Below, piece after piece: positions 51,223 through 60,700 of a DNA stretch of 64,000 nt (position 1 is the first letter of the stretch; each line of letters starts with the position of its first letter). A program made the position numbers and the translations under genes. The stretch is from Winogradskyella luteola (GTDB lineage Bacteria; Bacteroidota; Bacteroidia; Flavobacteriales; Flavobacteriaceae), in NCBI RefSeq assembly GCF_019203985.1, contig NZ_JAGSPD010000005.1, forward strand, positions 222,065 through 286,064, in the 5' to 3' direction. The notes beneath the pieces were generated by a model. That model did not search any database, was not told the DNA's origin, and worked only from the letters and a program-made list of their open reading frames with translations.

Positions 51223-51735
51223 CTAAGATTCAAAAAGTGCTTTCAATTCCGTAGCATCCGAAGGTTGCATTTTACCAGCCAAGACCAAACTCAATTGTTT
51301 TCTGCGCAAAGCGGCGTCAAAACGTTCTTTTTCTAATTCAGTTTCCGGAACCAATTCAGGAATTTTTACAGGTCGCCCGGTTTCATCTACAGCAACAAAA
51401 GTATAAATGGCTTCATTGGCCTTAATGCATTCGCCAGACTCTCTATCTTCAATCCAAACATCCATATACACTTCCATAGAAGAGGTAAAAGCGCGAGAGA
51501 CCTTAGCTTCAATAGTAACCACACTTCCCAATGGTACAGATCTGTTAAACGCCACGTGGTTTACGGAAGCGGTTACAACAATACGACGCGAATGGCGTCT
51601 TGCAGCAATACTCGCAGCACGATCCATACGTGCTAATAATTCACCTCCAAAAAGGTTATTGATAGGATTGGTTTCACTGGGTAAAACTAAATCTGTAACT
51701 ACTGTTTTAGACTGAAATGCGGTTCTAGATTGCAT
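51223..51735 (-). CDS. Acyl-CoA thioesterase (hotdog fold)
   Basis: A 170-residue single hotdog-domain protein. LVLPSETNPINNLFGGELLARMDRAASIAARRHS carries the N/D-x3-GG-x3-MD pattern of YciA/ACOT-type thioesterases, and VTASVNHVAFNRSVPLGSVVTIEAKV follows. It should hydrolyse acyl-CoA esters in the cytoplasm. A -7 promoter element lies 20 nt upstream. Substrate chain length unknown. Confidence 0.92.
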   Translation of the reverse strand: MQSRTAFQSKTVVTDLVLPSETNPINNLFGGELLARMDRAASIAARRHSRRIVVTASVNHVAFNRSVPLGSVVTIEAKVSRAFTSSMEVYMDVWIEDRESGECIKANEAIYTFVAVDETGRPVKIPELVPETELEKERFDAALRRKQLSLVLAGKMQPSDATELKALFES

Positions 51736-51754
51736 AAAGCTTTTAAAATTTCTG

Positions 51755-51762
51755 CAAAGATA
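51755..51762 (-). promoter_or_regulatory. Candidate -7 element for the thioesterase gene
   Basis: The minus strand reads TATCTTTG, an exact TAnnTTTG match, 19 nt before the ATG. No clear -33 TTG is present. Confidence 0.42.
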
Positions 51763-51839
51763 AACCGATTTTAAATTGTAGATGTACGATTTAGGATATA
51801 AATAATCTAAAAAGGATTAGAGGAATCGTTTCAAAAAAG

Positions 51840-52778
51840 TTAATCCAACTTTTTAATCAACAACCAAGCATCACGATTGTGCTCACGACGGATTTTGTAG
51901 AGTGCACGTTTTGCTTCAGCTCTGGTTTCAAAACTTTGATATACCACTTCATGCAGGCCATAACGGTTCTTGCCGATTTTACGAGCTTTATAACCTTTGT
52001 CTCTTAGCTGATTTACTTTTTTATCAGAATTGGCTTCAATCCTAAAAGCACCAGCAACGATATGATAATGACCAGTTTGCTTTTCTAAAGATAGTGTTGC
52101 AGCAGGTAAAGGGTTACTAATAACAAAAGTAGCTTCTTGCACTTTGGCATCCATTTGCGCATTGGCTTCTTCTTGGGCAAGCTGATTGTGATTTTCAATG
52201 GTATTGTCGTAATACTTAGCAGCACCAAAACCACCTAAACCCAAAACAACAACTGCTGCAGCTGCATATTTCAGCCAATTGTTATTCGAGCGTTTTTCTG
52301 GGGTAAAAGCAACAGGAGCAATATCTTCAATAGCTTGTACTTCTTCTTTATAAGTTTCACGCTTAATATCAGATGATGTAAAGTGCGATAGACCAAAGGA
52401 GTCGGTTAAGTAATTGATATGATTGGAAGGGTCGAATATTATTTTACCATCTGCATTTAAAATAAGCTCACCAATATTCTCAAAATGAATGGTTTCCCCT
52501 TCAATTAAATACGATTTAATGGACTTAACTTGTTTAGCAATTTTACTAACCGCAGTTTCATAAGGTATTTTTTCAATCTCAGCGATGTAATTGCCCAGTA
52601 AACCATCATTGTTTTGCAATTGCTCATTAAAAGACAATACTTTTTTTGGAGGATAAAATGTATGTGTAGAATCGTGAACCTTAGCAGAAACACGAGTCGT
52701 TAAAAACGCACCAAAGTCAGGTATAGTTACACATTCGTAACGATAAAGTAAATCACTAATATAAGTCTCTAATTGCAT
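51840..52778 (-). CDS. HU-like (CCDC81-type) and SPOR domain membrane protein
   Basis: A 312-residue protein. The N-terminal ~120 residues (YISDLLYRYECVTIPDFGAFLTT ... FENIGELILNADGKIIFDP) have the HU-like fold pattern seen in Bacteroidota SPOR proteins. One membrane segment is at ~168-190, and a C-terminal SPOR domain at ~234-312 (YHIVAGAFRIEANSDKKVNQLRDKGYKARKIGKN) should bind denuded peptidoglycan at the division site. The HU-like part would face the cytoplasm. Function is probably in division or envelope organisation. Confidence 0.88.
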   Translation of the reverse strand: MQLETYISDLLYRYECVTIPDFGAFLTTRVSAKVHDSTHTFYPPKKVLSFNEQLQNNDGLLGNYIAEIEKIPYETAVSKIAKQVKSIKSYLIEGETIHFENIGELILNADGKIIFDPSNHINYLTDSFGLSHFTSSDIKRETYKEEVQAIEDIAPVAFTPEKRSNNNWLKYAAAAVVVLGLGGFGAAKYYDNTIENHNQLAQEEANAQMDAKVQEATFVISNPLPAATLSLEKQTGHYHIVAGAFRIEANSDKKVNQLRDKGYKARKIGKNRYGLHEVVYQSFETRAEAKRALYKIRREHNRDAWLLIKKLD

Positions 52779-52886
52779 AGAAGAACAAAGTTAAAAATTT
52801 TTGAAAGTGATAAAAATTTAGCGTCATTTAGTTATTAACATCAGAAAATTTAGTTTCTTGTATTCCCCAAGATTTCTATTTTAACT

Positions 52887-53990
52887 ATGACCGAACAACA
52901 ACTGATTTTTGCCTTAGCCCTACAGCATGTACCCAAAATTGGTGCAACAACAGCTAAAAAATTAATTAATCATTGTGGTTCTGCAGAAGCAGTTTTAAAG
53001 GAGAAAACATCAAACCTTTTAAAAATCGATGGTATTGGTACTATTACTATCGAAGGTCTTTTTGATAAGATTCATCTTGAAGAGGCTGAGAATGAGTTAA
53101 AGTTTATTAAAGACAACAATATTGCGACACACTATTTTACTGAAGATTCTTATCCTGAAAAATTGAAGCATTGTATCGATGGCCCAATTGTTCTATTTCA
53201 ATCCGGAAACATCAATTTAAAGCAACAACCCATAATTAGTATTGTTGGTGCTCGAAAAATCACAACCCACGGCATTGCATTTTGTGAAAAATTAGTGGAA
53301 ACCTTATCTCTATATAATCCCGTGATTGTTTCTGGTTTTGCTTATGGCACAGACATTACGGCCCAAAAGACAGCAGTGAAACATAACTTACAAACTATTG
53401 GGTGCTTGGCACATGGCTTAAACCAAATCTATCCCAAAGTCCACAAGAAGTACGTTGCAGATGTTGAAAAGCATGGAGGGTTCTATACCGATTTTTGGAG
53501 TACGGATGACTTTGACAGAAATAGCTTTTTAAAGCGAAACCGTATTATAGCAGGGCTTAGTGAAGCCACTATTGTTATAGAGTCTGCAGAAAAGGGAGGG
53601 AGTTTAGTTACTGCAGATATAGCTAACTCCTATAACAGGGAAGTTTTTGCTGTACCGGGCAGAACCACAGATAGCCAAAGTGAGGGTTGTAATAATCTCA
53701 TAAAGTTTCAAAAAGCACATTTATTATCGCATCCAATGGACATTCCTTATTTATTGAATTGGCAATTAGAGAATGACAAAAAACCTGTGGTTCAAAAACA
53801 ACTTTTCGTAGAATTGGAACCGGATGAAAAAACAATTTATAATTACCTAAAAGAAAATGACAAAGTATTGTTGGATGTCATTGCCTTAGAATGCAATATT
53901 CCAATATATAGATTGGCAGGATTACTTCTCAACATGGAATTGAAAGGAGTAGTAAGACCATTGCCGGGTAAATTATTTGAAGTGATATAA
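52887..53990 (+). CDS. dprA: DNA-processing protein DprA
   Basis: A 367-residue protein. An N-terminal helix-hairpin-helix-like region (HVPKIGATTAKKLINHCGSAEAVL) precedes the Rossmann-like DprA core (ISIVGARKITTHG, VIVSGFAYGTDITAQKTA, TIGCLAHGLNQIYPKVH, LKRNRIIAGLSEATIVIESAEKGGSLVTADIA) and a winged-helix C-terminus. DprA loads RecA on incoming single strands in natural transformation. It is the last ordinary gene before the Rhs locus. Confidence 0.95.
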   Translation: MTEQQLIFALALQHVPKIGATTAKKLINHCGSAEAVLKEKTSNLLKIDGIGTITIEGLFDKIHLEEAENELKFIKDNNIATHYFTEDSYPEKLKHCIDGPIVLFQSGNINLKQQPIISIVGARKITTHGIAFCEKLVETLSLYNPVIVSGFAYGTDITAQKTAVKHNLQTIGCLAHGLNQIYPKVHKKYVADVEKHGGFYTDFWSTDDFDRNSFLKRNRIIAGLSEATIVIESAEKGGSLVTADIANSYNREVFAVPGRTTDSQSEGCNNLIKFQKAHLLSHPMDIPYLLNWQLENDKKPVVQKQLFVELEPDEKTIYNYLKENDKVLLDVIALECNIPIYRLAGLLLNMELKGVVRPLPGKLFEVI

Positions 53991-54320
53991 TGACGTCATC
54001 TTCACTTTTTCTGTTTGCTAAAAACAAAACGTCAGAAGGGCATTGTTTTAAAATATCGACGTAAATCAAATAACTTAGCTGTAAGGTATGATCTTGTAAA
54101 AAAATAGGTCTAAAATTTGAAAATTCCATTTTTTCTAGTTTAGTTTGACGGCTGAACTTTCCCCCTAACTGAGACAGGGTTTTTATATTCCAAACACTGT
54201 TTTACGAGTTCTTATTGTAAAATGGAACATTAATAAAATGTTCGTGTACTGCTCCCGCAGGTGTTCTCGTATTGGGCACCCGTTGGGCATGGTAACGGAC
54301 GCACCAAATCTTATTGAAGC
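53991..54320. other. 330-bp intergenic region between dprA and the Rhs locus
   Basis: No convincing gene. It contains an inverted repeat GAACATT/AATGTTC (54225-54243, loop AATAA) and, further on, a more GC-rich stretch (54248-54300). No full TTG/TAnnTTTG promoter is seen ahead of the Rhs gene. The change in base composition near 54250 may mark the left edge of the acquired Rhs region. Confidence 0.5.
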
Positions 54321-57300
54321 ATGAAAAGACACGTTATCCTATCGATCGCAGCACTTTTGTTTATGGCGGCATTGCCTGGTCAGGAGCTGCCCAATGTCAT
54401 ACCCCCTTCGCCCGAGGCTGCTGAGCTGATCAAGTACTCGCAAACACAGATTTCGCCTTATACTGGCTTGCCAAATATCCAAATTCCGTTTTATACAATA
54501 AAACATGATGGGGTTTTCGTGCCTATTTCGTTAGCGTACAGTGGTGGTGGCATAAAAGTAGCGGATATAGCATCATGGGTTGGTTTGGGTTGGAATTTAC
54601 AAGCTGGTGGTCTGGTCTCAAGAACCATAAATTGGTTACCTGATGATAAGGAACTTTTGGGTTATATGTATAATTCTTACGATATGGCACATTTTAGAGC
54701 CAATCCGGACTCGAGTTGGGCATGTTGTGACCCTAATGAACAGAGCCATCAATTATTGGGTCATATGGCAGCTCAGAGAGATTACGAGCCTGATGATTTT
54801 AATTATTCTATTCCTGGGTATTCAGGTTCATTTTATTTTGACCAAGACTTGGATGATTTTGTTCAACGACCATATACAAACGTTAAGATTGAAAAATTAG
54901 GGGACACGAAGATCACAGGGTTTAAAATAACTACACCTGATGGTGTTATGTATCATTTTGGTGGTTCTATAGAATACTTAGAACAAATTAGAGGTGTTAA
55001 AACTATGTCTTTAACCACTTCTGGTGCATATTCTGGAGAAAATGACAATTATGTGACAGATATAAACCCCTATTATCAGAGTTGGATGCTCAGAAAGATA
55101 GAATTTCCAACTAGCAGTGCTCTTATCAAATTTGAATACGACTTAGAGCATGATGTAAAAACTATAATTAAATCTAATGAAGAATTTATGCCATGGAGCA
55201 ATAGTTCTAACACTATGGAGTATAGGATAAATTATTCTGAAAAAAAGTTTACTCAACCCAAGGTGAAAACCATAACATTCCCAACAGGTAGTTTAGAATT
55301 TAACAGAAGTACGTTGGAGCGTTTAGATTTAGAAAACAGCTATTCTTTAGAGCGTATAACTTTGTTAAATAGTCAAGGAAAAATTATGAAAGAAATGAAA
55401 TTGGAAACATCCCAGTCAGACGCTATTCCAGACAATGAATATCCTTTTTTCAGACAAAGTAATGAGTTCTATAAGCGTTTAAGATTGGATAAGGTATCTA
55501 TCCAAAATGCATTAGGTGAGGATAATGAGGAATATGTTCTTGAGTATAACCCACAAAAACTACCGCACCGTTTTTCGCGATCCATAGACTATTTTGGATA
55601 TTTTAATGGAAAGGATAATATAGATCTTATTCCTAAGGCGAATTACTATACTTCTATACCAACAGCATACTGGGGTAAGGCAGACCGCTCAGTACAACCA
55701 GCCTACACCCAAGCAGAGGTGCTTACAAAAATAACTTATCCAACCGGTGGATATGAAGAGTTTATTTGGGAAAATAATTCAATAAGCTTTTTCTCCCAAG
55801 GCTCTACTCACCAATATAAAGATTATCTTTTAGAGTATTCAAAAATGTTTCACGGTAATGGATGCATGTTTGAAGATCTTAATCCGTCAAATAACTTTGA
55901 TTATTCTATGATTATTGACATTCCAGAGCATAGTAATGGTATTGTAGAATTTGATATTAGCATACAGGGTTGCTCTTATGAAGATGATAGACAGGTTTTA
56001 AATGATACTAATTGTTCTTATATGTTGTATCTAATTGATGTAACTGATGCACCAAATTCGCCGCAAATTTTATTGGAGCCAAAGGCAATTAAATTTCTTA
56101 CACCTGGAAATACCTATAAAATAGCGGCAACATATAATGGTAATTTTCAAGGTTGTGAGGTCTTGCAAACAGAATCTCCCAACATAGGTGGTTTCTCTGC
56201 TTTAATAAAATATACTGAAGATCCTACCCCAGGCGAATATATGTATTCAGGCTTAAGAATAAAAGAATTGAAAACGTTTGATGATACTATATCTTCAACA
56301 CCTCAATTATGGAAAAAATATGATTATACATACCACGAAAATTCAGCTACACCAAGTTTAACCAGCGGAAAAGCCTATCGTTTACCGATAAACTATATTG
56401 CTAATTATAGGTCTGCTAACAATAGTTCAGATGGACAATCTTATGCAGAAGGGTATCAAATATTTTCCAATGCCCCATTGGTACCCATCAACGGCGCCCT
56501 GCAGGGCTACCTTAATGTCACCGAATCCCATCACGGACAGTCCGATACTAATGGTGGCATACGCTATACGTTTTCGGAGTTTGACTTTGGCCAATATTTT
56601 CCATACAGTGGTACATATTTTGATTCCCCCTTCCCTGATGTGCACAAAAAAATTATTCTTTCAAATTGGCGTAATGGTAATCTTATTAAAACTGAGTATT
56701 TTGATAAGGAAAACCGTATGGTAAAAGCTGAATATTTTGAATATGAAAACGCCAATACGTTTAATAAAGACCCGTGGGATTTTGCCGTGCAGGTCTTTAG
56801 GATGCCCGATCTGACTACTGTAGTCAATGACAATACCATAACCTTTGACAACAATATCTATGTTTCTCTATACGGTTACACCACCGAACATCACCGATTA
56901 AAATCACAGACCACCACGGACTATCTCGATGGCGGGGACGTCACGGTGACCCAGACCCATACCTACGACAACAACCCCCTTTTGGCATCGGGCACCATTA
57001 CCACCGGCAGCGACGGCAATGTCCGGGAAAGCCACGTCACCTATGCCCAGGACCTACAGAGCCCCACACTGGCGGAACAGATGCTTGTCGACCAGAACCG
57101 TTTTGAACCGGTAAGAACGGAACAGACCGTGGGCGATACCAACGGTGTCCTCGCCCAGAGTGCCAGCCGTACCGTGTACCACAACTTTGGTGGCGGACAG
57201 GTACTGCCACAGAAAATAGAGACCTTAAAGGGAGAGGAGTCACCGACCAACCCGTCCGAGGAGCGCATCCGCTTCCACAGGTACAACGGTAAGGGCAAGC

Positions 57301-57704
57301 CCATGGAGGTGAGCAAGGCCGGCGGCACGCACATCATCTATATTTGGGGCTATAACAATACCCAACCCGTAGCCAAGATCGAGAACGCGAGCTACCAGGG
57401 CATGTCCTCAGATCTGTTCACGGCCATTGCCGCAGCAAAGAACGCATCGCTTGCCGATGTGGGCCAGTCCTCGGAAACGGCACTCAGGGCGGCACTTGAT
57501 TCCCTGCGCTCGCATCCCGAGCTATCGGATGCCATGGTGACGACCTATGCCTACGACCCTCTGGTCGGTGTGACCAGTATTACCGACCCCAGGGGGCAGA
57601 CCGTCCATTATGAGTACGATGAGTTCAACCGTTTAAAATACGTTAAGGACGAGGACGGCAACATCCTGAGCCAGAACGCATACCATTATAGAACCCAAAA
57701 CTAA
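54321..57704 (+). CDS. Secreted YD-repeat protein, first gene of the Rhs pair
   Basis: An 1127-residue protein. A signal peptide (MKRHVILSIAALLFMAALPGQE) precedes PNVIPPSPEAAELIKYSQTQISPYTGLPNIQIPFYTI, the standard start of flavobacterial RHS partner proteins, and a large beta-rich domain. RHS/YD-type repeats close the C-terminus (ITDPRGQTVHYEYDEFNRLKYVKDEDGN). It ends just 7 nt before the DUF6443 Rhs gene, and the two are commonly paired. Base composition rises sharply to GC-rich from about 56.9 kb to the end. It probably forms the shell or delivery part of the toxin system. Confidence 0.85.
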   Translation: MKRHVILSIAALLFMAALPGQELPNVIPPSPEAAELIKYSQTQISPYTGLPNIQIPFYTIKHDGVFVPISLAYSGGGIKVADIASWVGLGWNLQAGGLVSRTINWLPDDKELLGYMYNSYDMAHFRANPDSSWACCDPNEQSHQLLGHMAAQRDYEPDDFNYSIPGYSGSFYFDQDLDDFVQRPYTNVKIEKLGDTKITGFKITTPDGVMYHFGGSIEYLEQIRGVKTMSLTTSGAYSGENDNYVTDINPYYQSWMLRKIEFPTSSALIKFEYDLEHDVKTIIKSNEEFMPWSNSSNTMEYRINYSEKKFTQPKVKTITFPTGSLEFNRSTLERLDLENSYSLERITLLNSQGKIMKEMKLETSQSDAIPDNEYPFFRQSNEFYKRLRLDKVSIQNALGEDNEEYVLEYNPQKLPHRFSRSIDYFGYFNGKDNIDLIPKANYYTSIPTAYWGKADRSVQPAYTQAEVLTKITYPTGGYEEFIWENNSISFFSQGSTHQYKDYLLEYSKMFHGNGCMFEDLNPSNNFDYSMIIDIPEHSNGIVEFDISIQGCSYEDDRQVLNDTNCSYMLYLIDVTDAPNSPQILLEPKAIKFLTPGNTYKIAATYNGNFQGCEVLQTESPNIGGFSALIKYTEDPTPGEYMYSGLRIKELKTFDDTISSTPQLWKKYDYTYHENSATPSLTSGKAYRLPINYIANYRSANNSSDGQSYAEGYQIFSNAPLVPINGALQGYLNVTESHHGQSDTNGGIRYTFSEFDFGQYFPYSGTYFDSPFPDVHKKIILSNWRNGNLIKTEYFDKENRMVKAEYFEYENANTFNKDPWDFAVQVFRMPDLTTVVNDNTITFDNNIYVSLYGYTTEHHRLKSQTTTDYLDGGDVTVTQTHTYDNNPLLASGTITTGSDGNVRESHVTYAQDLQSPTLAEQMLVDQNRFEPVRTEQTVGDTNGVLAQSASRTVYHNFGGGQVLPQKIETLKGEESPTNPSEERIRFHRYNGKGKPMEVSKAGGTHIIYIWGYNNTQPVAKIENASYQGMSSDLFTAIAAAKNASLADVGQSSETALRAALDSLRSHPELSDAMVTTYAYDPLVGVTSITDPRGQTVHYEYDEFNRLKYVKDEDGNILSQNAYHYRTQN

Positions 57705-57711
57705 GAGCGCC

Positions 57712-60700
57712 ATGAAACATTTTATATATATTATAGCCCTGTGCCTTGCTGCCAATATCGCAGGGGCACAGACCGACACCGAGAACTACGTGACCAGTAC
57801 CACCTACCAGGTAAGGACCACCGACGGCGAGCACAAGGCCGGAACGGCAATAGACCTGGCCGATGAAGACAAGATAGAAGCGGTCACCTACTTCGATGGC
57901 CTGGGCAGACCGGTGCAGAGCATCGCCAAGCAAGCGGGAGGACAAAAACAGGACATCATCACCCCGATCGTGTACGATGAATTCGGCAGACAGGTCAGGG
58001 ACTACCTGCCGTATGCCAGGGCGAACAGCTCGCTGGACTATGAACTCCCAGATGGCCTAATGATTGATCTTGAGCAGCAGTACTTGGGCAGATACCCCGA
58101 CGACCTGGACGCGTCCCTGCCAAACCCGTACTCGGAAAAGGTCCTCGAGGCCTCACCGCTAAACCGAGTGTTGGAGCAAGCCGCACCAGGAGAAGATTGG
58201 GCAGTGGACAACGGCCACACCATTAAGTTCGCTTATCAGACCAACAGCCTAAACCCTGTAAATCCCTTGGACCATAACTTTTATGCTTATGATAATATAA
58301 GGTATTTTTCCGTAGCTCATCCTAACGGCAACACCGAGCAAGCAACGCTGGTGTGCGAAGGCTTTTACGAGCCCAACACCTTGTTTAAGACCGTTACCAA
58401 GGACGAGAACTGGACCAATGGGAAAAACCATACTACCGAAGAGTTCAAGAACAAGCAAGGACAGGTTATCTTAAAACGCACCTATAAAAAAGCCGCGCAC
58501 GACACCTATTATGTCTATGATGATTACGGCAACCTCACCTATGTCATTCCACCGGAAGCGGCAGACGATATTGTATTTATGAACAAGAACAGTGAACTGT
58601 CCGCGCAAACTTATTTCTCATGGATTGCCATGGCCCAAGTGGACAAAGGTTTTGCCGAGGACTACAACCGTCGCCTTACCGATTATGAAGATGAGGCCAT
58701 CCTAACGGCCGATTTGGACAACGAGTATGGGGCAGCAGGAGGTTTTACGGTCACCACCAGTACCACAAACGATATTGTGAGCATGAACATCAGTTTTAAT
58801 GCCACCAAAGCCTTGGTGCTTAAACAAGGGGAGTTACTCTCTCTAAAAGACTATGGTGAGTATAAGGATACAGAGCTGGGGCGTATCTCCGGTGATGGGT
58901 ACAGCTATGCATTTTATATTAGGAACAACAGTATTTTTATAGCCGGTAAAGGTGAGGTCAATCAGATCAACACCAGTTTTAACAGTAATAATGCGCTGAG
59001 CTATACCCAGGATATTCCATGGGCAGAGCTGGTTGATGATTCCTTGGTAAAGACCAATGTTGGCCAGGGTGGAATAACCTTAAATATAGACCAAGATGAT
59101 AACATTAACTTGGCCATAAGCATGTTTGGCAGCGAACCCCTGAGCTTTAAAAAAGGCATTCTGGTCCCTCTAAAAACCAAGCGGCGCATAGCGGACAGAA
59201 ATTTGGGCACCGTTACCATAAATGGCAATACCTATACCTTTGGTATAAAAGAAAACAGTTTAACAATATCGGGTACGGCCAGTTTTACCAACTTAACCTA
59301 TGGTGGGCATTACCCTAAAAGTTTACTGAACGTCAATAGCTGTGGCATCAACCCCAAAGTTATAGAAGGGCTCTGTTACATCTACCATTACGATAAGAGA
59401 AACCGCTTAATTGAAAAGAAAATTCCTGGCAAGGGCTGGGAACACATCGTTTACGATAAACTCGATAGGCCCGTACTGACCCAGGATGCTAACATGCGCT
59501 TAAACAACCAATGGCTCTTTACCAAGTACGATGCCTTTGGGCGTGTGGTCTATACGGGAAAACACAGATATACACCAACAGCAGGTACGGACAATGCAGG
59601 TAGATTGGAGCTACAGGACGACCTCAATGCACAGACCGCACATCACGAAGTTAGGGATGTTACGGCAGGCATTATGGACAATATATATTTAGGGTACACC
59701 AATCAGTCGCTGCCCATGGACAACCTAGAGTTGCTAACGGTTAACTATTACGATACCTATGCCAATTTAGGCCTAACGGGGCAATTGCACAAGAACGATG
59801 GGGACATGGTTTACGATAGGGCCATTGACACCAATGTAAAGTCTTTGGCAACCGCAAGCAAGGTCCGTGTTCTGGATACCGATGACTGGATCACCTCGGT
59901 GACCTATTACGATGATAAGGCCATGCCCATCTATGTGGTCAGTAGAAATGAGTATCTCAACACCACGGATATTGTGGAAACGGATTATGACTTTGTGGGC
60001 AAGGTCTTGGAGACCAACAGCAGACACCTAAAGGGAAGCAATGCCCCAATAGAGGTCGTGGACCGTTTTGACTACGACCATGCGGGCAGGCTGTTGGCAC
60101 AGACCCAAAGTATCAACGACAGCACGGAAGAGCTCATTGTCAACAACCATTATGATGAACTGGGGCAATTGAAGCACAAAGCCGTTGGAAACACCCCGAC
60201 CAGTCCCTTGCAAACCGTAGATTACGATTACAATATCAGAGGTTGGTTAAAGGCCATTAACAATGGTACTGCATTCGGGAACGACCTATTTGGGTTTGAG
60301 ATCAATTACAACACCCCGACAGACCCCAACAAAGCTTTGTACAATGGGAATATTTCAGAGGTGTTTTGGGTTACTGCCAACGACAACCAGCAACGCGGTT
60401 ACAGATATACCTACGATGCGCTTAACCGCATCAAGGTTGCAAACTACATAAACCCCTCGGCCACGGTAGAAGACTACAGTTTGTCACTGGTACGGTACGA
60501 CAAAAACGGAAATATAACAAGTCTTAGGAGACATGGGCTTATTGGGGAGGACAACACCATGGATGTCATAGATAATCTAAGTTACAGCTACCAGCCATTG
60601 AGCAACAAACTCTTGGCTGTGCACGACTCGGCCACCGAAGATGGATTTAAGGATGGTGATAACCAAGACAATGACTATATTTACGACATAAACGGCAACA

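Noticed and set aside
53929..54129. Minus-strand reading frame overlapping the dprA end
   Set aside because: 66 codons with no domain, its end lies inside dprA, and there is no start context; treated as chance.
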